A stretch of 64,000 bases of DNA from Amycolatopsis echigonensis (lineage in GTDB: Bacteria > Actinomycetota > Actinomycetes > Mycobacteriales > Pseudonocardiaceae): positions 1 to 64,000 of the forward strand of contig NZ_JACJHR010000018.1 of assembly GCF_014174495.1 (NCBI RefSeq). Reading direction: 5' to 3'. Position 1 is the first letter of the stretch. Each line of letters begins with the position of its first letter. Below the pieces are notes generated by a model. It did not search any database. It saw only the letters and a program-made list of their open reading frames with translations, and was not told the origin of the DNA. Of the stretch, positions 35,767-44,951 are shown piece by piece. The position numbers and the translations under genes were made by a program.

Positions 35767-37065
35767 GTGAGCGACGGCTACCGCGAGCACGACCGCGCCC
35801 GCGTGCTGGCCGAGGAACCCAAGGGCGCGGCGCTGGCCGGTGCGCGGCCGGACGGGCGCAGCGCGTTCGCCCGCGACCGCGCGCGGGTGCTGCATTCCGC
35901 CGCGCTGCGCCGGCTGGCGGGCAAAACTCAGGTGGTCGGGCCGGGCGAGGGGGCGGAGGTCAGCGGCGCGCCGCGGACCCGGCTCACGCATTCGCTGGAG
36001 GTCGCGCAGATCGGCCGCGGCATCGCCGAGGAGCTCGGCGCGGACCCGGACCTGGTCGACACCGCGGGGCTCGCGCACGACATCGGGCATCCGCCGTTCG
36101 GCCACAACGGCGAACACGCGCTCGACCAGGCGGCCCAGGCGTGCGGCGGCTTCGAGGGCAACGCGCAGACGCTGCGCATCCTCACCCGGCTGGAGCCCAA
36201 GGCGGTCGGACCCGACGGCGCGACGGCCGGGCTCAACCTCACCCGGGCCTGTCTCGACGCCACCACGAAGTATCCGTGGCCGCGCCGGTCCGGGGAGCCG
36301 AAATACGGCGTCTACGCGGACGACACCCCCGTGTTCAGCTGGATCCGCGAGGGCGCGCCGGGCCTGCGCCGGTGCCTGGAAGCGCAGATCATGGACTGGT
36401 CCGACGACGTGGCGTACTCGGTGCACGACGTCGAGGACGGGGTGCTGGCCGGGCGGATCCGGTTGCGGCTGCTGGCCGATCCGGAAGAGCGCGCGGCCGT
36501 CGCCGAGGCGGCCGCCCGGCATTTCTCCACGCTCTCGGTGTCCACTTTGGAGGGTGCGGCGAAAGAGCTGCTCGACCTGCCGGTGGTCGCCGAGCTGGTG
36601 CGCGCGGAGCCGGACGGTTCGCTGCGCGCTCAGGTCGCGCTGAAACGGCTCACCAGCGAGCTCGTCGGACGGTTCGCCTCGGCCGCGGTGACCGGCACTC
36701 GCGCGGGCTACGGCGAGGGCCCGCTCACCCGGTACGCGGCGCGGCTGGCGGTGCCCGAGCAGGTCGGGGCGGAGGTGGCGCTGCTCAAGGCGCTGGCGCT
36801 GCGGTACGTGATGAGCGATCGCCGCCGGCTGGCGATGCAGGACGGGCAGCGGGAGGTGATCACCGAGCTGGTGGCGGCCTTGTGCCGGCGCGCGCCCGAG
36901 GCACTGGACCCGCTGCTGGTGCCGGCGTGGAACGCGGCCTCCGACGACGCGGCGCGGTTACGGGTAGTGGTGGACCAGGTCGCGTCGCTCACCGACGCGC
37001 AGGCGTACGAATGGCATCGATGGCACACCGGACGGCACGGAACGGCGCCGCCTGCCGAACCGTGA
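35767..37065 (+). CDS. dgt: Deoxyguanosinetriphosphate triphosphohydrolase-like HD protein
   Basis: HD-domain dNTP triphosphohydrolase, 432 aa, expected to convert dGTP to deoxyguanosine and triphosphate and help control dNTP pools. The metal and nucleotide motifs are RTRLTHSLEVAQIGR, GLAHDIGHPPFGHNGE, and the later CLEAQIMDWSDDVAYSVHD. GTG start at 35767. In mycobacteria dgt lies next to dnaG; here dnaG is 4 kb further along, with four genes and a sigma factor in between. Confidence 0.94.
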   Translation: MSDGYREHDRARVLAEEPKGAALAGARPDGRSAFARDRARVLHSAALRRLAGKTQVVGPGEGAEVSGAPRTRLTHSLEVAQIGRGIAEELGADPDLVDTAGLAHDIGHPPFGHNGEHALDQAAQACGGFEGNAQTLRILTRLEPKAVGPDGATAGLNLTRACLDATTKYPWPRRSGEPKYGVYADDTPVFSWIREGAPGLRRCLEAQIMDWSDDVAYSVHDVEDGVLAGRIRLRLLADPEERAAVAEAAARHFSTLSVSTLEGAAKELLDLPVVAELVRAEPDGSLRAQVALKRLTSELVGRFASAAVTGTRAGYGEGPLTRYAARLAVPEQVGAEVALLKALALRYVMSDRRRLAMQDGQREVITELVAALCRRAPEALDPLLVPAWNAASDDAARLRVVVDQVASLTDAQAYEWHRWHTGRHGTAPPAEP

Positions 37066-37099
37066 GCCGCGCGACCACCCGTTCCGGTACGGTCGCCGC

Positions 37100-38173
37100 A
37101 TGGCCCTGGACAGCCACCTCACCTTCACCCTGGCGCTGCACGGTGCGACCGCGCCCCCGGGAAGCGACGCGTGCTTCTCGCCCTACTCGGCGGCGAGTGC
37201 GCTCGGCCTGGCCGAGCAGGCGGCACGCGGACGCACCGCGGAAGAGCTGGCCGGCGTGCTCGGCCGCGACCAGAGCGGCCTGCTGCACGCCGCGGCCGAG
37301 CCGGGCGACGACGTCCAGCTGGCCGTCGCGAACACGCTCTGGGCCTCGGACCGGATCGCCGTCGAGGACAGCTTCCAGGCCGCACTCGTGCGCTGGCCCG
37401 GCGGCAAAGCCGAGACCGCGCCGTTCGAGACCGATCCCGAGGGCGCGCGCGAGCGGATCAACACCGACGTGGACCAGACCACTCACGGGCTGATCCCCGA
37501 GCTGCTGCCCGAAGGCGCGATCCACCCGCACACGCGCGCCAGCCTGGTCAACGCGCTCTACCTGAAAACCGCCTGGCGGCATCCGTTCCCCGAGCGCGCC
37601 ACCTCGGACGCCGATTTCCACACCCCCGAAGGCGTGCGCCAGGTGCCGACGATGCACTTGGACGAATCCGTCGGCTACGCGCACGAAAACGGCTGGGAGG
37701 TCGTCCGGCTGGCGGCCGAGGGCGGCGTCGAGACGGTGATCCTGCTGCCGGACGGCGACCTCGAGAGCGCCGAAGCCGCGCTCGACGGACAGTCGCTGCG
37801 CGCGCTCGTGGAAAGCCCGAAGCAGCACAAAATCCAGCTGTCGCTGCCCAAGATCTCGCTCGACGTGCGCGCTGACCTCGAACGTGCGCTGCAGGGCCTC
37901 GGCGTGCGCGAGCTGTTCACCCAAGACGCGGATCTGACCGGTCTCACGCCGGACCGTCCGCTGTGGGTGGACAGCATCCTGCACCAGGCCGTGCTCCGGC
38001 TGGACGAACAAGGCCTCGAAGGCGCTGCCGCCACCGCGATCCAGATGCGCACGATGTCGCTCATCTCCGCCGAGCCGCTCGAGGTGCGGGTCGACCGGCC
38101 GTTCCTGCTGCTCGTCCGCCACGCCGAAACCGGCGCGGTGTACTTCTTCGCGCGGGTGGTGCGCCCCGCGTGA
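37100..38173 (+). CDS. Serpin family protease inhibitor
   Basis: Intracellular-type serpin, 357 aa, with no signal peptide. Typical blocks: FSPYSAASALGLAEQAARG, VANTLWASDRIAV, SLVNALYLKTAWRHPF and the C-terminal VDRPFLLLVRHAETGAVYFFAR. The reactive loop hinge QGLEGAAATA is Gly/Ala-rich as in inhibitory serpins. Counting from the hinge (P15 Gly), the P1-P1' pair falls at Met319-Ser320, the same as in alpha-1-antitrypsin; an Arg two residues earlier is an alternative site. Bacterial serpins are sporadic. Target unknown. Confidence 0.9.
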   Translation: MALDSHLTFTLALHGATAPPGSDACFSPYSAASALGLAEQAARGRTAEELAGVLGRDQSGLLHAAAEPGDDVQLAVANTLWASDRIAVEDSFQAALVRWPGGKAETAPFETDPEGARERINTDVDQTTHGLIPELLPEGAIHPHTRASLVNALYLKTAWRHPFPERATSDADFHTPEGVRQVPTMHLDESVGYAHENGWEVVRLAAEGGVETVILLPDGDLESAEAALDGQSLRALVESPKQHKIQLSLPKISLDVRADLERALQGLGVRELFTQDADLTGLTPDRPLWVDSILHQAVLRLDEQGLEGAAATAIQMRTMSLISAEPLEVRVDRPFLLLVRHAETGAVYFFARVVRPA

Positions 38174-40008
38174 GCGTGTTCCGGCCCGAAGCAAACCCCG
38201 ACGCGAACCCCGAAGCGAAACCCGAAGCACCGCCCCGCGAACCCGGCGCGACCGCCGTCGCCGCCGAACCGCGGATGCGCCGGTCCTGGGCCGACGCCGG
38301 GATCATCGGCGCGTACCTGGCGTTCTCGGTGCTCTTGTTCGGCGGCCTGTGGGCCGATCTCGGCCAGGGCTATTTGTGGAACAGCGCTTCGGACCAGAAC
38401 CTGTGGGAATGGTTCTTCGCGGTCACCGCGAAATCGGTGCAGCACCTGGAAAACCCGCTCACCAGCGGCCTCCAGAACTACCCGCTCGGCGTGAACATGA
38501 TGGCCAACACGGCCATGCTCGGCGTCGGCATCCCGCTCACCCCGGTCACGCTCGCCTTCGGCCCCACCGCCACCTGGGCGATCGTGCTCACCGGCAGCCT
38601 CGCCGGCAGCGCGGCGGCCTGGTACTGGGTGTTCTCGCGGCACCTCGTGCGGCACCGGGTGTCCGCGGCGATCGGCGGCGCGTTCGCCGGTTTCGCACCG
38701 CCGATGATCTCGCACGCCAACGCGCATCCGAACTTCGTCGCGTGGTTCCTGCTGCCGTTCATCGCGCTCAAGGTGATCCAGCTGGCCCAGGGCAAGCGCC
38801 CGGTGCGCAACGGGATCTGGCTCGGCGTGCTCACCGCGTACCAGATTTTCCTCGGCGAAGAGCCGCTGCTGATCTTCGCGCTCGGCTTCCTGATCTTCGC
38901 GGTCGCGTACTGCGCTTCGCGGCCTCGCGAGGTCAAGGCGATGGTGCGGCCGGTGCTCCTCGGCGGCGGCATCGCGGTCGCGCTGACCCTGGTGGTCGTC
39001 GCTTTCCCGTTGTGGTGGCAGTTCTTCGGCCCGGACAGCTACACCGGGCTGGAACACGGCCAGGTCGGCAACGACACCGCTGCGATGACCCGGTTCGCGA
39101 CCCAGTCGGTGTCCGGGCAGCCGGAGGCGGCGGCCGCGGTGTCGCTGAACCGCACCGAGGAGAACGCGTTCTTCGGCTGGCCGCTGATCGTGCTGATGGT
39201 CGTGATCACGGTGTGGCTGCGGCGCGAGGTCGTGGCCCGGTCGCTGGCGATCTCGATGTTCCTGATGGCCTGGCTTTCGCTCGGCTCCGAAATCACCGTG
39301 CTGCACGAGAACACCGGCATCCCCGGTCCGTGGAAACTGCTGGCGGACCTGCCGTTGTTCGAATCGCTGCTGGAATCGCGGCTGGCGATGGCGTGCGTGC
39401 CCGCGATCGGCGCGCTGCTGGCGATCGCGACCGACCGGGTGTTCACCGCCGCGGAGAAGGGCGAGCTGAAGCTGCCGGCGCGGCTGATCTGGCTCGGCGC
39501 GGTCGCGGCCGTGCTGCTGCCGATCGCGCCGACCCAGCTGCTCGTGCAGAAACGCCCGCCGACGCCCGCGTTCTTCGCCGATGGCACCTGGCAGACCTAC
39601 GTCGCGCCCGGCGGCACCGTCGTGCCGGTGCCGCTGCCGAGTTCTGGGGAGTCAGAGCCGCTGCACTGGCAGATGGACGCCGGCCTGCGGTACGCGATGC
39701 CCGAGGGCTACTTCGTCGGCCCCCAAGGCCCGAACGACAAACGCGGCCGCTACGGCTCGTACCAGCGCCCGACCTCGACGCTGTTCGACCGCGTCCGCGA
39801 CTCCCACCAGGCGCAGGAGGTCACCGACGCCGACCGGAACCAGGCGATCGAGGACCTGCGCTACTGGAACGCCAGCGTGCTCGTGCTGATCCCGCGCGAG
39901 CACAGCGACGCCTACCGCGCCACCGTCGACCTCTTGCTGCGCAAACCCGGGCAGTATGTGGACGGCGTGTGGATCTGGGACGTGCGGCCGATCACCGGGC
40001 ATCGCTGA
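38170..40008 (+). CDS. Large polytopic membrane protein, GT-C glycosyltransferase-like
   Basis: A 612-aa protein. Residues 1-35 are Pro/Glu/Ala-rich (NPDANPEAKPEAPP). About eleven transmembrane helices follow, with an extended loop after helix 1 bearing DQNLWEWFFAV and a C-terminal soluble domain (about 450-612) with conserved aromatic residues. The layout resembles GT-C enzymes that transfer sugars from polyprenyl phosphates, but I see no clear DD or DE motif in the first loop. GTG start overlaps the serpin stop (GTGA). Substrate unknown, assignment tentative. Confidence 0.7.
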   Translation: MSVFRPEANPDANPEAKPEAPPREPGATAVAAEPRMRRSWADAGIIGAYLAFSVLLFGGLWADLGQGYLWNSASDQNLWEWFFAVTAKSVQHLENPLTSGLQNYPLGVNMMANTAMLGVGIPLTPVTLAFGPTATWAIVLTGSLAGSAAAWYWVFSRHLVRHRVSAAIGGAFAGFAPPMISHANAHPNFVAWFLLPFIALKVIQLAQGKRPVRNGIWLGVLTAYQIFLGEEPLLIFALGFLIFAVAYCASRPREVKAMVRPVLLGGGIAVALTLVVVAFPLWWQFFGPDSYTGLEHGQVGNDTAAMTRFATQSVSGQPEAAAAVSLNRTEENAFFGWPLIVLMVVITVWLRREVVARSLAISMFLMAWLSLGSEITVLHENTGIPGPWKLLADLPLFESLLESRLAMACVPAIGALLAIATDRVFTAAEKGELKLPARLIWLGAVAAVLLPIAPTQLLVQKRPPTPAFFADGTWQTYVAPGGTVVPVPLPSSGESEPLHWQMDAGLRYAMPEGYFVGPQGPNDKRGRYGSYQRPTSTLFDRVRDSHQAQEVTDADRNQAIEDLRYWNASVLVLIPREHSDAYRATVDLLLRKPGQYVDGVWIWDVRPITGHR

Positions 40009-40011
40009 GGC

Positions 40012-40040
40012 TGTCACATCCCGCGCGGCTGTCCCGTTCC
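40012..40040 (+). promoter_or_regulatory. Candidate ECF41/SigJ promoter of the CMD gene
   Basis: TGTCACA (40012-40018), 16 bp, then CGTTCC (40035-40040). Known ECF41/SigJ promoters carry TGTCACA at -35 and CGTC at -10. The -35 is exact; the -10 departs at the fourth base. It lies 32 bp before the start of the decarboxylase-like gene, whose neighbour encodes an ECF41-type sigma factor. Confidence 0.6.
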
Positions 40041-40072
40041 TCCTGTCGAACCACTCAGAAGGAGGACCCGAC

Positions 40073-40639
40073 ATGCCTCGTATCCCGGTCAAACGAGCCA
40101 GTGACGGCGGCCCGGTGCTCAAGCTCTTCTACCGGATCGCCGGGAAGCGGTACGGCGCGGTGCCGGAGCCGACGGCCGTCGTGGCGCACCACCGCGGGCT
40201 GCTGCGGACCACCATCGCGCACGAGATGATGGCGGAGAAGGCGTCGAAGCACCTGCCCGCCAACGTGCGCGAACTCGCCGTGTACCGCGTCGCGACGCGG
40301 ATCGGCTGCTCGTGGTGCGTCGACTTCGGCACCATGCTGCAGCGGCACGACGGTCTCGACATCGACCGGCTCAAGCACATCGACGAGTACGAGACGTCGC
40401 CGCTCTTCACCCGGCAGGAGCGGCTGGCGCTGGCGCTGGCGGACGCGATGTCCGGCCCGACCGTGACGGTCACCGACGAGCAGATCGCCGAGCTCGTCGC
40501 CGAATTCGGCGAGAAGGGCGTGGTCGAGCTGACCTATCAGATCGGCCTGGAGAACTCGCGGGCGCGGATGAACAGCGCGCTCGGCATCGTCGACCAGGGC
40601 TTCACCTCGGGCGACGCCTGCCGGGTCCCGATTCCGTGA
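40073..40639 (+). CDS. Carboxymuconolactone decarboxylase/AhpD-like protein
   Basis: A 188-aa all-helical protein of the CMD/AhpD superfamily. The redox motif CSWC in RIGCSWCVDFGTML, preceded by ELAVYRVATR and followed by ALALADAMS, indicates the peroxidase/disulfide type rather than the lactone decarboxylase. AAGGAGG precedes the ATG by seven bases. It is convergent with an ECF41 sigma gene, matching the known ECF41 linkage to CMD, oxidoreductase and epimerase genes, and has a fitting promoter. Substrate unknown. Confidence 0.88.
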   Translation: MPRIPVKRASDGGPVLKLFYRIAGKRYGAVPEPTAVVAHHRGLLRTTIAHEMMAEKASKHLPANVRELAVYRVATRIGCSWCVDFGTMLQRHDGLDIDRLKHIDEYETSPLFTRQERLALALADAMSGPTVTVTDEQIAELVAEFGEKGVVELTYQIGLENSRARMNSALGIVDQGFTSGDACRVPIP

Positions 40640-40649
40640 CCTCGGGAAG

Positions 40650-40704
40650 GTCCGTGAAGGACTCCTTGAGGGAATCAGATTCCCTCAAGGAGTCCTTCAC
40701 GGAC
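40650..40704. terminator. 27-bp perfect inverted repeat, bidirectional terminator candidate
   Basis: The arms 40650-40676 and 40678-40704 are perfect reverse complements around one base, giving a 55-bp near-palindrome that starts GTCCGTGAAGG and ends CCTTCACGGAC. It separates the convergent CMD and sigma genes, and its last base is the first base of the sigma stop codon. There is no T-run, so termination would depend on stem strength or Rho. I recall similar GTGAAGG... elements between genes of Amycolatopsis, which would make it a dispersed repeat. Confidence 0.9.
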
Positions 40705-41645
40705 TACTGCTCCGGCCGGGTGATCCGGGTCAGCTTCTCGGGGTTGACCTGGTCGTAGACACCGACGATGCGGCCGTCGCGCACACTGAACGTCTGCACG
40801 CGCTCGTCGAGGGCGAGGTAGCCGTCGACGGCGGGCAGCTGCGGCATCCACAGTCCGAGGTCGCCGTTGACGAGCACCGGCCGCCCGTTCTCCATCGTGC
40901 CCGGCGCGTACTTCGCCAGCACCCCGAGCACGAAGCGGGCGACCTTGTCCGGCCCGACGATCATCCGGCGGCTGGTGCGCGAATGGCCGTTGGAGTCGCC
41001 GATCATCACCACGTCCGGGTGCAGCAGTTCGGTGACCGCGCGGATGTCGCCCGCCAGCAGCGCCACCACGAACTTCTCCAGCACCGGCTGCTGCTGCGCC
41101 AGTTCGATCCGGGCGGGCGGATCGGCGTCCTCGACCGCGCGGCGGCCGCGGGAGGCGTGCTGGCGCGCGGCGGCCGCGCTGCAGCCCAGGACGTCGGCGA
41201 TCTCGGCGAACGGCACCGCGAACGCGTCGTGCAGCACGAATGCCACGCGCTGCTCGGGCGTGAGCCGGTCGAGCACCACCATCGCGGCCATGCGCAGGCC
41301 GTCGTCGCGCACCGCGGCCTCGAGCGGATCCTCGCTCGCCGGCGCGCCGAGGGGCGTCACGATCGGTTCGGGCAGCCATTCGCCCACGTACTTCTCGCGC
41401 CGCACCGCCGCCGACCGCAGCCGGTCGAGGCAGATCCGGCCGACCACCGCGGTCAGCCAGCCGCGCAGGTCGCGGATCCCGGCGCGGCCCGCGTCGTCCA
41501 GTCCGGCCAGCCGCAGCCAGGCCTCCTGCGTCGCGTCTTCGGCGTCCGCGCGGGTGCCGGTGAGCCGGTAGGCAGCGGCGATGAGGTGCGGCCGGTGCGC
41601 GTCGAACTCGGCGGCGAGGTCCTCCAGCGCGGTCGTGGTGCTCAT
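40704..41645 (-). CDS. ECF41/SigJ-type RNA polymerase sigma factor with SnoaL-like C-terminal domain
   Basis: A 313-aa sigma factor. Region 2 (residues about 10-80) has YRLTGTRADAEDATQEAWLRL; region 4 (about 115-165) has LTPEQRVAFVLHDAF and FAEIADVLGCSAAAARQ. The linker carries YVGEWLPEP and the C-terminus NPEKL, both near-matches to WLPEP and NPDKL of ECF41. The added NTF2/SnoaL-like domain (about 190-300) acts as a built-in regulator instead of an anti-sigma. It is divergent from dnaG by 42 bp and convergent with its probable target, the CMD gene. Confidence 0.92.
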   Translation of the reverse strand: MSTTTALEDLAAEFDAHRPHLIAAAYRLTGTRADAEDATQEAWLRLAGLDDAGRAGIRDLRGWLTAVVGRICLDRLRSAAVRREKYVGEWLPEPIVTPLGAPASEDPLEAAVRDDGLRMAAMVVLDRLTPEQRVAFVLHDAFAVPFAEIADVLGCSAAAARQHASRGRRAVEDADPPARIELAQQQPVLEKFVVALLAGDIRAVTELLHPDVVMIGDSNGHSRTSRRMIVGPDKVARFVLGVLAKYAPGTMENGRPVLVNGDLGLWMPQLPAVDGYLALDERVQTFSVRDGRIVGVYDQVNPEKLTRITRPEQ

Positions 41646-41687
41646 GTCCCGAGTGTGCCGCACGGCGCGGCGGGAGGGAGAACTATT

Positions 41688-43610
41688 GTGGTTGCCGTGG
41701 CAGGACGGATTCGGGAGAGCGATATCGCGGAGGTGCGTGAGCGCAACCGGATCGACGAGGTCGTGGGGGAGTACGTCGCGCTGCGCCGTGCCGGCGGGGG
41801 CAGCCTGAAGGGCCTGTGCCCGTTCCACAACGAGAAGACCCCGTCGTTCAACGTGCGCCCCACTCACGGGACCTTCCACTGCTTCGGCTGTGGCGAGGGC
41901 GGCGACGTCATCAAGTTCATTCAGAAGATCGACCTCGTGTCGTTCGTGGAGGCGGTCGAGCGGCTCGCCGACCGGGTCGGGATCCGGCTGACCTACGAGG
42001 GCGGCGGCGCGTCGGTGCAGCGCGACCGGGGCACCCGGTCCCGGCTGATCGAGGCGCACCGGGCGGCGGCCGAGTTCTACCTCGAGCAGCTGGGCACCGA
42101 GGAGGCGCGACCGGCCCGGGACTTCCTGACCGAACGCGGTTTCGACGCCGCGGCCGCCAAGCAGTTCGGCTGCGGGTTCGCGCCCGGCGGCTGGGACAAG
42201 CTCACCAAGCACCTGCTGGGCCGCGGGTTCGAGGTGAAGGAGCTGATCGCGTCCGGCCTGTCGAAGGAGGGCCAGCGCGGCCCGATGGACCGGTTCCACC
42301 GGCGGCTGGTGTGGCCGATCCGCGACCTCGGCAACGACGTGGTCGGCTTCGGCGCGCGGCGGCTGTTCGACGACGACCGGATCTCGGCGAAATACCTCAA
42401 CACCTCCGAAACGCAGATCTACAAGAAGTCGCAGGTGCTGTTCGGCCTCGACCTGGCCAAGCGGGAGATCGCGCACCGGCACCAGGTCGTGGTGGTCGAG
42501 GGCTACACCGACGTGATGGCGATGCACGCGGCGGGCGTGCCGACGGCGGTCGCGTCCTCGGGCACCGCGTTCGGCGAGGACCACATGAAGGTCCTGCGCC
42601 GGCTGATGATGGACGACGACGCCTTCCGCGGCGAAGTGATCTTCACCTTCGACGGCGACGAGGCGGGCCAGAAGGCGGCGCTCAAGGCGTTCGAGGGCGA
42701 CCAGACGTTCGCCGGGCAGACCTACATCGCGGTCGCGCCGGACGGGATGGACCCGTGCGAGCTGCGCATCGCGAAGGGCGACGCCGCGGTGCGCGACCTC
42801 GTGGCCCGGCGCACGCCGCTGTTCGAGTTCGTGATCAAGAGCATGCTGAAGCAGTTCGACCTGGATTCGGTCGACGGCCAGGTCGCCGCGCTGCAGAAGA
42901 CCGTGCCGATGGTCGCCGCGATCAAGGACCGGGCCAGCCGGGACGGGTACGCGTCGAAGCTCGCCTGGTGGGTCGGCTGGCAGGACGTCGCGCAGGTGGT
43001 CAACCGGGTGCGCGGCGCGGCCGGAGCGGCGGCGCGGCGCGGCCCGGTCGAACCGCAGCAGCGGCGGTCGGCGGCCCGGCAGGAGGCCCCGGCGCCCCAG
43101 CCGGAGAAGCAGGACCTGCCGCGTCCCGCGCCGAACGACCCGCGGTTCCTGGCGCAGCGAGAGGCGCTCAAAGCCGCGCTGCAGCAGCCCGCGATCGCCG
43201 GTCCGGAGTACGACTCGCTGCCGGAGGAGGCGTTCACGCACCCGGTGTACGTCGCGGTGCACCTGGCCGTGCTGAAGGCGGGCGGGGCGGCGTCCGGGCT
43301 CACCGGGCCCGCGCTGCTGGACGCCGCGTCGGCGCACTGTCCGGAAGGGACGGTCCGCCGCGTGCTCAGCGAACTGGCGGTGGAACCGTTGCGCGCCTTG
43401 GGAGAAGTGGACTCGCGCTACATCTCCGGCGTGCTCGCGAGCGTGCAGGAGAACCTCGTCGGCAGGCAGATCGGCGAGATCAAGTCGAAGCTGCAGCGGC
43501 TGTCGCCGGTCGAGGCCCCGGACGACTACCGGGCCCTCTTCGGCGACCTGGTCGCGCTGGAGCAGTACCGGAAGTCGCTGCGCGAGCAGGCGGCGAGCGG
43601 GTGGGAGTGA
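41688..43610 (+). CDS. dnaG: DNA primase DnaG
   Basis: Replicative primase of 640 aa. The CHC2 zinc domain has CPFHNEKTPSFNVRP and FHCFGCGEGGD. The catalytic Toprim domain has VVVEGYTDVMAMHAAGV and IFTFDGDEAGQKAAL. A C-terminal helicase-binding region follows an Ala/Pro/Gln linker (about residues 445-480). GTG 41688 is preferred for the GGGAGGGAG eight bases upstream; GTG 41697 is possible. Shares a short divergent intergenic space with the sigma factor gene. Confidence 0.96.
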   Translation: MVAVAGRIRESDIAEVRERNRIDEVVGEYVALRRAGGGSLKGLCPFHNEKTPSFNVRPTHGTFHCFGCGEGGDVIKFIQKIDLVSFVEAVERLADRVGIRLTYEGGGASVQRDRGTRSRLIEAHRAAAEFYLEQLGTEEARPARDFLTERGFDAAAAKQFGCGFAPGGWDKLTKHLLGRGFEVKELIASGLSKEGQRGPMDRFHRRLVWPIRDLGNDVVGFGARRLFDDDRISAKYLNTSETQIYKKSQVLFGLDLAKREIAHRHQVVVVEGYTDVMAMHAAGVPTAVASSGTAFGEDHMKVLRRLMMDDDAFRGEVIFTFDGDEAGQKAALKAFEGDQTFAGQTYIAVAPDGMDPCELRIAKGDAAVRDLVARRTPLFEFVIKSMLKQFDLDSVDGQVAALQKTVPMVAAIKDRASRDGYASKLAWWVGWQDVAQVVNRVRGAAGAAARRGPVEPQQRRSAARQEAPAPQPEKQDLPRPAPNDPRFLAQREALKAALQQPAIAGPEYDSLPEEAFTHPVYVAVHLAVLKAGGAASGLTGPALLDAASAHCPEGTVRRVLSELAVEPLRALGEVDSRYISGVLASVQENLVGRQIGEIKSKLQRLSPVEAPDDYRALFGDLVALEQYRKSLREQAASGWE

Positions 43611-43611
43611 C

Positions 43612-44133
43612 GTGGGACTGCTGAGCCGGTTCTTCGGCCGGGGACTGCCCGAGCGGTTCCCCGGCGAGCTGGCCGAGGGCGAGGAGCCGGTCGCGGCCGC
43701 CGCGGTCGAGTCCGGCGGGCACCTGGTCGTGACGTCGCTGGGCCTGTGGATCCCGTCCGGAGACGGCGCGCGCCGCGTCGGCTGGCACCTGGTCGGCAAG
43801 GCGGCCTGGGACGACGGCGTGTTCACGCTGACCGAATCCGAGGAGACCGGGCGGACCGGCGCGGTCGCGGTACTGGCCGACCGCGAGCCGGTGCGGTTCC
43901 GGCTGCCGCAGCCCGGGAAGGTGCCGCAGCAGGTGCGGCTGCGCGTCGACGGCTCGGTGCGGGGACGGCACCGGCACGAGTTCCCCGAGGGCGGCGCGTG
44001 GTTCGTCCAGCGCAAGGTCCCCGGCCGCGACGGCGTGGAACTGCAGGTCCGCCCGGATCCCGGCACCGACCCGGCGCTCGTCGAGGCGGTCGCGGCGGAG
44101 GTCGCGGAGAAGCTGGCCAACCGCGCGGACTAG
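43612..44133 (+). CDS. Conserved hypothetical soluble protein
   Basis: A 173-aa protein not recognised. It begins with a basic hydrophobic patch (GLLSRFFGRGLPERF) and continues as mostly beta structure with GGHLVVTSLGLWIPSG, GWHLVGKAAWDDGVFTLTE, and QQVRLRVDGSVRGRH, ending in a helix DPALVEAVAAEVAEKLAN. GTG start is one base after the dnaG stop, so it is co-translated with primase. A PH-like fold is possible. A replication link is not shown. Confidence 0.8.
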   Translation: MGLLSRFFGRGLPERFPGELAEGEEPVAAAAVESGGHLVVTSLGLWIPSGDGARRVGWHLVGKAAWDDGVFTLTESEETGRTGAVAVLADREPVRFRLPQPGKVPQQVRLRVDGSVRGRHRHEFPEGGAWFVQRKVPGRDGVELQVRPDPGTDPALVEAVAAEVAEKLANRAD

Positions 44134-44183
44134 CAGTACGCTCGTAATCAGTACGGCTGTACTGTTTACTGGGGAGGCTGCTC

Positions 44184-44951
44184 ATGTGGGATCCGGCGAA
44201 GTACCTCGACTACTCCGACCTGCGCGGTCGGCCGTTCTACGACCTGATCGGGCGCATCTCGGCGGCTTCGCCCCGCCGGGTGGTGGACCTGGGCTGCGGC
44301 CCCGGCACCTTGACCCTGGATCTGGCGCGCCGCTGGCCCGACGCGGTCTTGGAGGCGATGGACAGCTCGCCGGAAATGGTCGCCGCGGCCCGGGAGCGCG
44401 GGGTGGCCGCCGAGGTCGGCGACGTCCGGACGTGGACGCCGAAACCGGACACCGACGTGGTCGTCTCGAACGCGGTCCTGCAGTGGGTGCCCGGACACGA
44501 GGACCTGCTGCGCCGCTGGGTCTCGGAACTCCCCGCCGGAGCGGTGCTGGCGGTGCAGGTCCCCGGCAACTTCTCCGCCCCTTCGCACGCCATCACCCGG
44601 CAGCTGGCGGCCTCTCCGGCCTGGGCTTCACGGCTGTCCTCGGTCACGCTGCGTGCCGAAGACGCGGTCGGCGAACCCCGCGACTACGCGAATCTGCTCG
44701 CCGACGCAGGGTGCCTGGTCGACGCCTGGGAAACCACCTACGTGCAACGACTGTCCGGCCCGCGCGCGGTCTTGGAATGGATCACCGGAACCGCGCTCCG
44801 CCCCATCCGCGCGGCCCTGACCGACGAGGACTGGGCCGCCTTCCAAGACGACTTGGCCCCGCTGCTGGACGAGGCCTACCCGCCGCGCCCGGACGGCACG
44901 ACCTGGTTCGAATTCCGGCGGATCTTCTTCGTCGCGAGCATCCCCGGCTGA
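44184..44951 (+). CDS. tam: Trans-aconitate 2-methyltransferase
   Basis: SAM-dependent enzyme that methylates trans-aconitate, relieving inhibition of the citric acid cycle. The 255-aa product has the N-terminal [21 protein letters not shown], motif [43 protein letters not shown], and a C-terminal part with ITGTALRPI, which are specific to Tam. GGGGAGG upstream of ATG. The next methyltransferase gene overlaps its stop by one base (TGATG). Confidence 0.92.
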   Translation: MWDPAKYLDYSDLRGRPFYDLIGRISAASPRRVVDLGCGPGTLTLDLARRWPDAVLEAMDSSPEMVAAARERGVAAEVGDVRTWTPKPDTDVVVSNAVLQWVPGHEDLLRRWVSELPAGAVLAVQVPGNFSAPSHAITRQLAASPAWASRLSSVTLRAEDAVGEPRDYANLLADAGCLVDAWETTYVQRLSGPRAVLEWITGTALRPIRAALTDEDWAAFQDDLAPLLDEAYPPRPDGTTWFEFRRIFFVASIPG

